Source of the DNA: Tsukamurella pseudospumae
GTDB taxonomy: Bacteria > Actinomycetota > Actinomycetes > Mycobacteriales > Mycobacteriaceae
Length of the DNA: 64,000 bases
Assembly: GCF_001575205.1 (NCBI RefSeq)
Contig: NZ_LSRE01000003.1
Span: 1-64,000 of the forward strand
Direction of reading: 5' to 3'
Shown here piece after piece: positions 16,001-23,332 of this stretch. Below the pieces are notes generated by a model, which saw only the letters and a list, made by a program, of their open reading frames with translations, searched no databases and had not been told where the DNA came from. Each line of letters begins with the position of its first letter. Positions within the stretch are counted from its first letter, which is position 1. The translations under genes were made by a program, and so were the position numbers.

Positions 16001-17035
16001 GAGTCCGCCGCGCTGTCCGGCCGCGGATCGGCGAAGGACGTACGCCGCTTCACCTTCGCGCTGCCGGAGGGAACACTGTCGTACCGTGCGGGTGACGCCC
16101 TCGGCGTGTGGCCCGTCAACTCGGGCGCCGTGGTGGAGGAGTTCTGCGCCCGCACGGGTGTCGATCCCGAGACCGACGGCCTCGCCCGGAGGAATCTCAC
16201 GCAGATCACGCCGGACGTCCTGCGCTTCGTGGCGGACAACTCGCCGCGCGCCGAGGACCTGCGGGCGATCATCGACGAGCCGCGGCACTTCGCGGACTGG
16301 GCCTGGGGGCGCCAGCTAGCCGACCTGCTGACGGCGCACCCCGTCGAGGTCGATCCCACGCGCTGGCTGGAGTTGCTACGCCCGTTGACACCTCGCCTGT
16401 ACTCCATCTCGTCGAGCCCCAGGGAGGATCCCGGGGCGGTGTCTGTGACGGTGTCCGTCGTCGGTTTCGAGCATGCCGGCGTCCGCCGGGCCGGGGTGTG
16501 CTCCTCGCATCTGGCGACGCTCGTCCCGGGTGCCGAGGTCGACCTGTTCATCCAGCCGACCCGGGCGTTCCTCCCACCGGAGGATCCCCACGCCGCGGCC
16601 GTGATGATCGGGCCCGGCACCGGCATCGCGCCGTTCCGAGGATTCCTCCACGACCGGGCGAAGGCCGGCCACGACGGCGGGAACTGGCTGTTCTTCGGCG
16701 AGCAGCACGAGGCCACCGACTTCTACTACCGCGAGGAACTGGCGGACCTGCAGGAGTCCGGCGGCTTGACCCGGCTGGACACCGCGTTCTCCCGCGACTG
16801 CGCGGAGAAGGTCTACGTCCAGGACCGCATGCGCGAGCACGCCGCCGAGCTGTGGGACTGGATCCGGCGGGGCGCGTACATCTATGTGTGCGGCGACGCC
16901 GCACGGATGGCCCGCGACGTCGACGAGGCACTGCGGGGTATCGTCGCCGAACACGGTCACATGGCGCCGCGCAGTGCGGACGCCTACGTGGCAGCACTCT
17001 CGGCCGAACGGAGATACGTGCGTGACGTCTACTGA
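13058..17035 (+). CDS. narB: Assimilatory nitrate reductase fused to flavodoxin/FNR-type reductase
   Basis: A 1325-residue fusion. Residues about 1-690 are a molybdopterin oxidoreductase: CGYCGVGC (Cys7, 10, 14) and Cys42 form a [4Fe-4S] site, followed by the molybdopterin domain and a C-terminal dinucleotide-binding domain (YPLILTTGRLAHQWHT). A linker rich in Ala, Pro and Ser follows. From about 805 comes a flavodoxin domain (LVWASQTGTAEGYAEE, TTGDGEAPDN), then an FAD/NADPH reductase of the CysJ type (RLYSISSS, GPGTGIAPFRGF, VYVCGDA-like site, ending RRYVRDVY). It should pass electrons from NADPH through FAD and FMN to the molybdenum site, reducing nitrate to nitrite in the cytoplasm without a separate reductase subunit. 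It overlaps the next gene by 14 bp. Confidence 0.9.
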   Translation: MDVETVCGYCGVGCGLTLQVRDGAVAKSVGTRHHPANRGRLCTKGSTTVDLLTAGGRQTRAELREHRDDERRPVALDEAIAATGRRLREIRDEHGPDAIALYVSGQMTLEAQYLATKLAKGYLRTRWIESNSRLCMASAGTGYKQSLGADGPPGSYDDLDHADVFLVMGANMADCHPILFLRLMDRVKAGAKLIVVDPRRTATAAKADLHLPIRPGTDLALLNGLLALLVEQGRIDRGFIDAHTEGWEAMPSFLEDYPLDRVAEVTGLDPADIARVAELIGGAENWTSLWTMGLNQSIHGTWNTIALCNLHLATGAICRTGSGPFSLTGQPNAMGGREMGYMGPGLPGQRSVLAEGDRVFAEQTWGLPAGSIRTEVGQGTVDMYRQLADGSVKAAWVICTNPVASMANRSTVIDAFKTAELVIVQEAFTGNDSAEYADIVLPAAHWAETSGVMINSERNLTRTAEVTAPPGDALPDWKLICLVAAELGYGDAFDFPNAAAVFEELKQFHNPRTGWDLRGVDHARLERGPVQWPAAPGCDDRNPIRYLDPDRGLRFATPSGRAQFLPRPYMPPAELPDDEYPLILTTGRLAHQWHTMTKTGKVAKLNKLNPGPFLQVHPSDAERLGVSTGSRVRVSSRRGGATLPVQVEDGVRPGVCFAPMHYNDAFGEESAVNAITNDAVDPESLQPEFKVSAVALTPVPSESPGTVAAGAAADSSASPISAALGAYASGPGELSPSESGFLGGLLAGLSAAPPSGVPSVPPTAPLGPIARAWLEGVLAGVYAGPATFPAPPSGEEATTIGASRTVTLVWASQTGTAEGYAEECAAALTAAGMAPQVLGAEQISPSRLTGTVLFLVATTGDGEAPDNGVALWDALAAAEPGDLGDLDYSVLGFGDPSYADFCGFARKLDSRLQHLGADRIAPRASCDPDYAAAAAAWLATVTAALDRSADAGTTEAAPAIPAGSASAPSYSRNNPLRTVLRESAALSGRGSAKDVRRFTFALPEGTLSYRAGDALGVWPVNSGAVVEEFCARTGVDPETDGLARRNLTQITPDVLRFVADNSPRAEDLRAIIDEPRHFADWAWGRQLADLLTAHPVEVDPTRWLELLRPLTPRLYSISSSPREDPGAVSVTVSVVGFEHAGVRRAGVCSSHLATLVPGAEVDLFIQPTRAFLPPEDPHAAAVMIGPGTGIAPFRGFLHDRAKAGHDGGNWLFFGEQHEATDFYYREELADLQESGGLTRLDTAFSRDCAEKVYVQDRMREHAAELWDWIRRGAYIYVCGDAARMARDVDEALRGIVAEHGHMAPRSADAYVAALSAERRYVRDVY

Positions 17036-18707
17036 CCACGACGACTCCGCCGCTCGGATCGACGCGGCGATCATCGTGGCCGGCGGCGAGGGACGCCGCC
17101 TCGGGCTGGACAAGCCGGAGCAGACGGTCGGCGGACGCCGACTCCTGGACGCCGCTCTCGACGCTGTCGCGGGCGCCGTCGTCGTGGTCGTCGGACCCCC
17201 GCGGACCGTCCCACCCGGCGTCGTGGTCACCCGCGAGACCCCTTCCGGCGGCGGCCCGCTCGCGGCCGTGGTCGCCGGGCTCGACGCCCTTCCCGCGGGG
17301 GTGCGGACGATCGCGGTGCTCGCCGCGGACCTGCCGGAGGTGGACCGCGGCACCGTCAGTGCGCTGGCCGCGCTCCGGGCACGAACGGATGCCCCGGTCG
17401 TCCTCGCCGAGGACCCCACCGGACGCGTCCAGTACCTCCTCGCCGTGTGGGACGCGCAGGCCCTGCGCTCCGCCGTCGCCGGAGTCGGCGACCCCACCGG
17501 CCTGCCGCTCCGCGCGATCGTCCGAGCCGACCCGCCACGGTTGCGCTCCGCCGTCACCGATGTCGACACCCCCGAGCACCTGCGCCTCGCGCGCATCTCG
17601 CCGACGGCCGTCCGACGGACGCTGCGCCGCACGCTCCCCGTCCTGCCTGCGGTGCCCGGCCCGCTCGTCGACGGCGCGGTCCTCGCGGAGCCCCTCGTGG
17701 CCGCCGCCCCGTTCCCGCCCTTCGATCAGTCCGCCATGGACGGTTGGGCCGTCGCGGGCCGGGGGCCCTGGACCGCCGTCGACGGTGCCGTCGTCGCCGG
17801 ACACGACGCACCCCCGATCCGGCACGGCGACGCGGTCCGCATCGCCACCGGCGCTCGCCTCCCGGCAGGCGCCGAGCGCGTGATCCGCGACGAGCAGGTC
17901 ATCCGGGACGGTGACGTTCTGGCCTGCGACGCGCCGGCACGCGACGACGTCCGGCGGGCCGGATCCGCCTGGCGGACGGGCGAACTGCTCGCCCCCGCGG
18001 GCACCGCGGTCGGCCCGGCGGTGACGGCCCTCGCAACCGCGGGCGGCGTGGCGAGGGCGCTCCTGCGCGGTCCGGTGCGCGTCGCATTGCACACCTCGGG
18101 CGACGAGGTCGGCGCTCGTGGCGAGCACGGGCTGCCCGAGACCGCCGCGGGCCCGGTCGCAGCTCTCCTGACCGGCTTCGGCGCGCGAGTGACCCGCGCG
18201 CCGCACCTCGCGGACACCCCGGAGGCCTTCGTCGCCGCGCTCCGACAGGGCGGAGCGGACGTCGTGGCGATCATCGGCGCCACGGGCCGCGGCGCGGCCG
18301 ACCGGCTGCGCGGAGCCCTCGAGGCGGCGGGGGCCGTGCTGCACGTCGATGGCGTCGACGTGCGCCCGGGCGGATCGATCATCGTCGCGACGGTGGCGGG
18401 CGGTCCCGTCGTGCTCGGCCTCGGCGGCAACCCCATGGCGGCGCTCCTCGGCGCCGCACTCCTCGGGCGACCGGTGTGCGAGACGCTGACCGGGGCGGCG
18501 CCCCGGCCGGAGGACCTCGTCGCGCTCGCCGACCCGAATCCGGATCCGCGATGGCGGATGCTGCCCGCGGAGCCGGACGGCGCCGGCCGCTGGCACGTCC
18601 CGGGTTCCGTGGCGACCGGACACCTCGGCGACGCGGTGGACCACCGCGCGATCGTGCTGTTGCCGCCGCTCGCCCGGGTCGGTGACCTGGTCGAACGCCT
18701 CGTCTGA
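17022..18707 (+). CDS. MobA-MoeA fusion, molybdenum cofactor synthesis
   Basis: A 561-residue fusion starting at GTG 17022 inside the end of the nitrate reductase gene, with GGAG upstream. Residues about 15-190 are a molybdenum cofactor guanylyltransferase (VAGGEGRRLGLDK, then LAADLPEV). Residues about 200-561 are MoeA-like (FPPFDQSAMDGWAV, HTSGDEVGARG, LGGNPMAALLG). Together they would insert molybdate into molybdopterin and add GMP to make the bis-MGD needed by the upstream reductase. The usual MoeA glycine-rich TGGxSxGxxD motif is replaced by IIGATGRGAADRL, so molybdate-insertion activity is uncertain. Several frames are open upstream of the start, but only this start gives a complete MobA N-terminus. 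Confidence 0.85.
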   Translation: MTSTDHDDSAARIDAAIIVAGGEGRRLGLDKPEQTVGGRRLLDAALDAVAGAVVVVVGPPRTVPPGVVVTRETPSGGGPLAAVVAGLDALPAGVRTIAVLAADLPEVDRGTVSALAALRARTDAPVVLAEDPTGRVQYLLAVWDAQALRSAVAGVGDPTGLPLRAIVRADPPRLRSAVTDVDTPEHLRLARISPTAVRRTLRRTLPVLPAVPGPLVDGAVLAEPLVAAAPFPPFDQSAMDGWAVAGRGPWTAVDGAVVAGHDAPPIRHGDAVRIATGARLPAGAERVIRDEQVIRDGDVLACDAPARDDVRRAGSAWRTGELLAPAGTAVGPAVTALATAGGVARALLRGPVRVALHTSGDEVGARGEHGLPETAAGPVAALLTGFGARVTRAPHLADTPEAFVAALRQGGADVVAIIGATGRGAADRLRGALEAAGAVLHVDGVDVRPGGSIIVATVAGGPVVLGLGGNPMAALLGAALLGRPVCETLTGAAPRPEDLVALADPNPDPRWRMLPAEPDGAGRWHVPGSVATGHLGDAVDHRAIVLLPPLARVGDLVERLV

Positions 18708-18758
18708 CACCGCGGGTCCGTCACCTCACCTCCGCGCCGCGCGCGCCGTGAGGATCCC

Positions 18759-18795
18759 GTGACGGGGCCGCAACGCGCGGGCACCTCGCGGCAAC
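18759..18795 (+). promoter_or_regulatory. Candidate GlnR binding site upstream of nirBD
   Basis: GTGAC (18759), GCAAC (18770), GCACC (18781) and GCAAC (18791) occur at gaps of 6, 6 and 5 bp, echoing the box before the nitrate reductase gene. It lies about 50 bp ahead of the nirB start. Half-sites two to four are degenerate, so this is weaker than the 12998 site. Confidence 0.4.
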
Positions 18796-18847
18796 ACCGC
18801 CTCCCTACCGTTCGTGGCAACGGGTTCCCAATGCAGAGGAGACGGAT

Positions 18848-21382
18848 ATGACCGCACCCCGCACCGTCGTCGTCATCGGCCACGGCATGGTCGGCCACAG
18901 GTTCGTCGAAGCCCTCCGGGCGCGGGACGACGCGGGCGCCTGGCGCGTGGTCGTGGTCGGCGAGGAGGCGGACGCCGCATACGACCGCGTCGGACTGTCG
19001 TCCTACGTGGGGGTGTGGGAGCGCGACCGGCTCGCGCTCGCGGGCAACGACTACGTCGGCGACGACCTGGTCGAGCTCCGCACGGGCGAACGTGTGACCG
19101 GCATCGACCGGGCGGCGCGGACGGTCGTCACGGACCGTGGATCGGTGGCCTACGACGCCCTGGTCCTGGCCACGGGGTCCTACGCCTTCGTGCCGCCGGT
19201 GCCCGGCCACGACCTCCCCGGTTGCCACGTCTACCGCACCCTGGACGACCTCGACGCGATCCGGGCGGACGCGGACGCCGCGCTCGAGCGCGACCCCGGC
19301 GCCGTCGGCGTGGTCGTCGGGGGCGGCCTGCTCGGGCTCGAGGCGGCGAACGCGCTCCTGTCCTTGGGTCTCAAGCCGCATGTCGTGGAAGTCAATCCAC
19401 GCCTGATGCCGCAGCAGGTCGACACCGGCGGCGGCGAGCACCTGGCACGGATGATCGGAGCCCTCGGCATCGACATCACGCTGAGCTCCGGCACCGTCGA
19501 CATCAGCCCCGCGGACCACGGCCTGGCGATCACGCTCAAGGACGAGTCGGTCGTCGATGCGGCGGTCGTGGTGTTCGCGGCCGGCGTCCGCCCGCGCGAC
19601 GAGCTGGCACGCGCCGCGGGTCTCGACCTGGCGGAGCGCGGCGGCGTGCTCACCGACCTCGGCTGCGTCACCTCCGATCCCACGATCCACGCCATCGGTG
19701 AGGTGGCCGCGGTCGAGGGGCGCTGCTACGGCCTCGTCGGGCCCGGCTATGCGACCGCCGAGGTGGTCGCCGACCGGCTGCTCGGCGGCGACGCACGGTT
19801 CCCGGGTGCCGACATGTCCACCAAGCTCAAGCTGCTCGGGGTCGACGTCGCCTCCTTCGGCGACGCGCACGGCACCACCCCGGGAGCGTTGGACGTGGTG
19901 GTCAGCGATCCGATCGGCGGCACCTACGCGAAGCTCGTGCTGTCCGACGACGCCTCGACGCTCCTCGGCGGCGTGCTCGTCGGCGACGCATCACAGTACG
20001 GCCTGCTTCGGCCGCTGGTCGGGTCGGCACTGCCCGGCGACCCGGTCTCGCTGATCGCACCCGCGGGTGACGGTGCGCCGGCCATCGGCGTCGGCTCCCT
20101 GCCGGACGACGCCCAGATCTGTTCCTGCAACGACGTTTCCAAGGGCGCGCTGTGCGGCGCGATCGCCGCCGGCGCATGCACCGTCGCCGAGCTCAAGGGC
20201 TGCACCAATGCCGGCACCTCCTGCGGCTCCTGCGTCCCCCTGCTCTCTCAGCTGCTGGAGTCCGAGGGCGTCACCGTCTCGAAGTCCCTGTGCGAGCACT
20301 TCTCCCAGTCGCGCGCCGAGCTGTTCGAGCTGGTCCAGGCGAGTGGGATCCGCACCTTCTCCGGACTCATCGAGCGGTTCGGCACCGGTACCGGCTGCGA
20401 CCTGTGCAAGCCGACGGTGGCGTCGATCCTCGCCTCCACGAGCTCCGACCACATCCTCGACGGCGAGCAGGCGTCGCTGCAGGACAGCAACGACCACTTC
20501 CTCGCCAACATCCAACGCAACGGCACCTACTCGGTGGTGCCCCGCATGCCCGGGGGCGATGTGACCGCCGAGCAGCTCATCGTGATCGGCGAGATCGCCC
20601 GCGACTTCGGTCTGTACACCAAGATCACCGGTGGCCAGCGGATCGACATGTTCGGCGCGACGGTCGACCAGCTGCCGTTGATCTGGCGGCGACTCGTCGA
20701 CGCCGGGATGGAATCGGGCCAGGCGTACGGCAAGTCGCTGCGCACGGTCAAGAGCTGCGTGGGCAGCGACTGGTGCCGGTACGGGCAGCAGGACTCGGTG
20801 CAGATGGCCATCGACCTCGAGCTCCGGTACCGCGGGCTGCGGTCCCCGCACAAGATCAAGATGGGCGTCTCGGGCTGCGCCCGCGAGTGCGCCGAGGCAC
20901 GCGGCAAGGACGTCGGCGTCATCGCCACCGAATCCGGCTGGAACCTCTACGTGGGCGGCAACGGCGGCATGACGCCCAAGCACGCGCAACTGTTGGCCGG
21001 CGACCTCGACTCCGAGACACTGATCCGGTACGTCGACCGGTTCCTCATGTACTACATCCGCACCGCCGACCGACTGCAGCGCACCGCTCCGTGGGTCGAG
21101 AGCCTCGACGGCGGTATGGACCGCCTGCGAGAGGTCGTGATCGACGACGCGTTGGGCCTGGCCGCGGACTTCGAGGCCACGGTCGCCCGCCACGTCGACG
21201 GCTACGGCTGCGAGTGGAAGGGCGTGCTGGACGACCCCGACAAGCTCGCCCGGTTCGTCTCCTTCGTCAACGCCCCCGGCGCCCCCGACCCCACCGTCGA
21301 CTTCGGCGAGAAGAACGGGCGCAAGGTGCCCGTCCTGCTCGGCGCCAGCCCGTCGATGCCCCTGCGAAAGGACCGCGCATGA
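18848..21382 (+). CDS. nirB: Assimilatory nitrite reductase large subunit
   Basis: An 844-residue protein with ATG behind GAGGAGA. The N-terminal third is an FAD/NADH oxidoreductase (VVVIGHGMVGHRFVEALR, then VGVVVGGGLLGLEAANALL). A BFD-like [2Fe-2S] segment follows near 420-465 (ICSCNDVSKGALC, GCTNAGTSCGSC). The C-terminal half is a nitrite/sulfite reductase with siroheme-[4Fe-4S] ligands (KSCVGSDWCRYG, MGVSGCARECAEA). It reduces nitrite to ammonium with NAD(P)H in the cytoplasm and completes the nitrate pathway of the preceding genes. It is followed by nirD with an ATGA overlap, and siroheme genes lie nearby on the other strand. Length is normal for the family. Confidence 0.95.
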   Translation: MTAPRTVVVIGHGMVGHRFVEALRARDDAGAWRVVVVGEEADAAYDRVGLSSYVGVWERDRLALAGNDYVGDDLVELRTGERVTGIDRAARTVVTDRGSVAYDALVLATGSYAFVPPVPGHDLPGCHVYRTLDDLDAIRADADAALERDPGAVGVVVGGGLLGLEAANALLSLGLKPHVVEVNPRLMPQQVDTGGGEHLARMIGALGIDITLSSGTVDISPADHGLAITLKDESVVDAAVVVFAAGVRPRDELARAAGLDLAERGGVLTDLGCVTSDPTIHAIGEVAAVEGRCYGLVGPGYATAEVVADRLLGGDARFPGADMSTKLKLLGVDVASFGDAHGTTPGALDVVVSDPIGGTYAKLVLSDDASTLLGGVLVGDASQYGLLRPLVGSALPGDPVSLIAPAGDGAPAIGVGSLPDDAQICSCNDVSKGALCGAIAAGACTVAELKGCTNAGTSCGSCVPLLSQLLESEGVTVSKSLCEHFSQSRAELFELVQASGIRTFSGLIERFGTGTGCDLCKPTVASILASTSSDHILDGEQASLQDSNDHFLANIQRNGTYSVVPRMPGGDVTAEQLIVIGEIARDFGLYTKITGGQRIDMFGATVDQLPLIWRRLVDAGMESGQAYGKSLRTVKSCVGSDWCRYGQQDSVQMAIDLELRYRGLRSPHKIKMGVSGCARECAEARGKDVGVIATESGWNLYVGGNGGMTPKHAQLLAGDLDSETLIRYVDRFLMYYIRTADRLQRTAPWVESLDGGMDRLREVVIDDALGLAADFEATVARHVDGYGCEWKGVLDDPDKLARFVSFVNAPGAPDPTVDFGEKNGRKVPVLLGASPSMPLRKDRA

Positions 21383-21786
21383 CCACCACGCCCTTCGACC
21401 TGCACCGCTGGACCCGCGACTGGACCGCCGCGTGTGCCGCCGCCCGGCTCGAGCGACTGCGCGGCGTCGCGGTCCTCCTGCCCGACGGCGCCCAGGTCGC
21501 CCTGTTCCGCCTGGCCGACGACAGCATCCGCGCGGTCGGGAACGTCGATCCGATCGGGCGGGCCGCGGTGCTCTCGCGCGGCATCGTCGGGGACCGCGGC
21601 GGCTTCCCCGTGGTGCAGTCGCCCCTGAAGAAGCAGGCGTTCAGCCTGCTCGACGGCCGCTGCCTGGACGCGCCCGGCGTGTCGATCCCGGTGTACGACA
21701 CCAGGATCTCGCTGGACGGCACGGTGTTCGTGGCGAACTCCCCCGAGGTGGCGTTCGGCTTCCGCCGCGGCGCCGTCGCGCTGTGA
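21379..21786 (+). CDS. nirD: Nitrite reductase small subunit
   Basis: A 135-residue protein whose ATG overlaps the nirB stop (ATGA). It has the Rieske-like NirD fold (VQSPLKKQAFSLLDGRCLDAPG) but no Cys-His cluster ligands, as is usual for this family. It is the accessory subunit of the NADH-dependent nitrite reductase. The long open frame upstream of the start is a shadow of nirB. Confidence 0.9.
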   Translation: MTTTPFDLHRWTRDWTAACAAARLERLRGVAVLLPDGAQVALFRLADDSIRAVGNVDPIGRAAVLSRGIVGDRGGFPVVQSPLKKQAFSLLDGRCLDAPGVSIPVYDTRISLDGTVFVANSPEVAFGFRRGAVAL

Positions 21787-21834
21787 TCGCAACACCACTA
21801 GTGTCTGCTCCGGACGAGGTGAAGGAGTCAGGCG

Positions 21835-22569
21835 ATGTCGAGTCACGGCGACGCATCGGTTCGGCCGCCCGAACAGGGGCAGCTCACGGCGGGACAGGTC
21901 AGGTTCCTGGTCGGCTCGGTCGCGCCTGAGGTGGACGTCCGCGCCGCCGCGGGCCGTCCCTACGGGCGCCTCAGCCCGACGGCACTTCAGGTCGGCACCG
22001 ACGGGTCGGTGCACCTGGCCGCCTCGCCGAGCGCAGTGGACGCCGACGCCCACGCGGCACCCGAGGTACTCGGCGGCGCGGAGCCCACCGTCCGGTCCGA
22101 GGTCTTCTCCCTCGCCAGCACCAGCTACTCCCTCCTCACCGGGCACCCGCCGAACCCGTACGGTTTCGCGACGGTGCGCCGGGCCCGCCCCGATCTCGAT
22201 CCGCGCGTCGACGGTGTGCTGGCCCAGGCCACGGCACGCGGCCCGGAGTTCCGCTTCCCGACGGTGACCGCCTTCGCGGACGCGCTGGGGGCGGCGCTGG
22301 GTGTGCCGGCCGAACCGCTCCGTCCCGTGCCGCCTCCCGGTTCGACGGGTCAGTGGGCGGCGATCCCGGCACCGCTGGCGGCCGGCGGACCTCCGCCGCA
22401 CCCGGCGTTCGCCGCCCAGTCCGGTCCGATGCCGGCGACCACGCCCCCTTCGCGAACCGGCAGCCGTTTCAGCGGGTTCGAGGTGTCGGAGACGACGCTG
22501 TCCATCGCACTGCTGTTCCTCGTCATCCTCGTCGGCGCGGGCTGCCTGTCGCTGTTCCTCATCGTCTAG
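21835..22569 (+). CDS. Truncated pseudokinase-like protein with C-terminal membrane anchor
   Basis: A 244-residue protein with ATG behind GAAGGAG. Residues about 40-145 resemble only the C-lobe of a Ser/Thr kinase: RLSPTALQVGTDGSVHLA sits where the HRD loop and DFG would be, then APEVLGG, SEVFSLASTSYSLLTGHPP and FRFPTVTAFADAL, matching the APE motif and the helices after it. The N-lobe, catalytic Asp and DFG Asp are absent, so kinase activity is not expected. A Pro/Ala-rich linker follows and the protein ends in one hydrophobic helix (SIALLFLVILVGAGCLSLFL), placing the domain in the cytoplasm. Its role is unknown; it lies 48 bp after nirD and may be co-transcribed. Confidence 0.6.
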   Translation: MSSHGDASVRPPEQGQLTAGQVRFLVGSVAPEVDVRAAAGRPYGRLSPTALQVGTDGSVHLAASPSAVDADAHAAPEVLGGAEPTVRSEVFSLASTSYSLLTGHPPNPYGFATVRRARPDLDPRVDGVLAQATARGPEFRFPTVTAFADALGAALGVPAEPLRPVPPPGSTGQWAAIPAPLAAGGPPPHPAFAAQSGPMPATTPPSRTGSRFSGFEVSETTLSIALLFLVILVGAGCLSLFLIV

Positions 22570-22605
22570 ATCGCACCGATCGACGGCGCGGCACCTCGAC
22601 CTCGA

Positions 22606-23331
22606 TCAGGGAAGCGTCTCGACTGCGGGCCGAACGGCGGGAATCGCCAGTCCCGCGTGGCTGCGGCGCAGGCACGCGAGCCGGACGACGGACGGGTGCA
22701 GGCCCAGCGGCTCCGCGACCACGTCGGCGCCGGAATCCCGCAGCCGCTGCTGGAACAGTCCCTCCGCCAGGAGGTACGACGCGACGGCGACGGACGGCGC
22801 ACCGTCGGACCGCAGGCGCGAGACGACCTCCTGCACCGCGGGGTAGCCCTCGCTCTGCTGGCTCGGGGCGGCGAAGGCGATGGAGACCCGGGCGCCGACC
22901 AGCGCCGAGAGGGCGGCCGCGATGCGCCGGAGTTGCCCCTGCGCGTGCACATCGCGGGTGCCGGCTGCGGCCATCACCACGGCATCTCCTCGCCGCCAAC
23001 CGGATTCGAGGAGCCTGCCGAGCATCGCGCGCGCCAACTCGGGGGACGGTCCGAGCGCCTCGGTGACGGTGACGGATCGGTGGCCGGACTCGGCGACCTC
23101 CCTCGGGAGATCGTGGCGCACGTGGTAGCCGCTCGACAGGAACGCCGGAACCACGACCGTCGGCTCGTCGCCGTGCTGTGCGAGCACCTCGCTCGGCGTC
23201 GGCCCCAGGACGTCCACGAAGGCCACCCGGACGGTTTCCCGGAGTCGGTCCGTCATCGCCGCTGCGAGGTCGCCGATCATCGCGACACCGTGCTCGCTGC
23301 GGGTGCCGTGCGCCACGAGCAGTGTGCCCAT
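22606..23331 (-). CDS. Sirohydrochlorin chelatase (CbiX-type)
   Basis: A 241-residue two-repeat chelatase, the long CbiX form. The first half starts MGTLLVAHGTRSEHG with the catalytic His of LVAHGTR and continues with FLSSGYHVRHDLP. The second half carries the AAAGTRD and SYLLAEGLF segments of the repeat. It should insert Fe (or Co) into sirohydrochlorin, making the siroheme that NirB needs. Its start lies one base after the hemD stop and the two genes follow narK, so one transcript would link nitrate uptake to siroheme supply. Confidence 0.85.
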   Translation of the reverse strand: MGTLLVAHGTRSEHGVAMIGDLAAAMTDRLRETVRVAFVDVLGPTPSEVLAQHGDEPTVVVPAFLSSGYHVRHDLPREVAESGHRSVTVTEALGPSPELARAMLGRLLESGWRRGDAVVMAAAGTRDVHAQGQLRRIAAALSALVGARVSIAFAAPSQQSEGYPAVQEVVSRLRSDGAPSVAVASYLLAEGLFQQRLRDSGADVVAEPLGLHPSVVRLACLRRSHAGLAIPAVRPAVETLP

Positions 23332-23332
23332 C

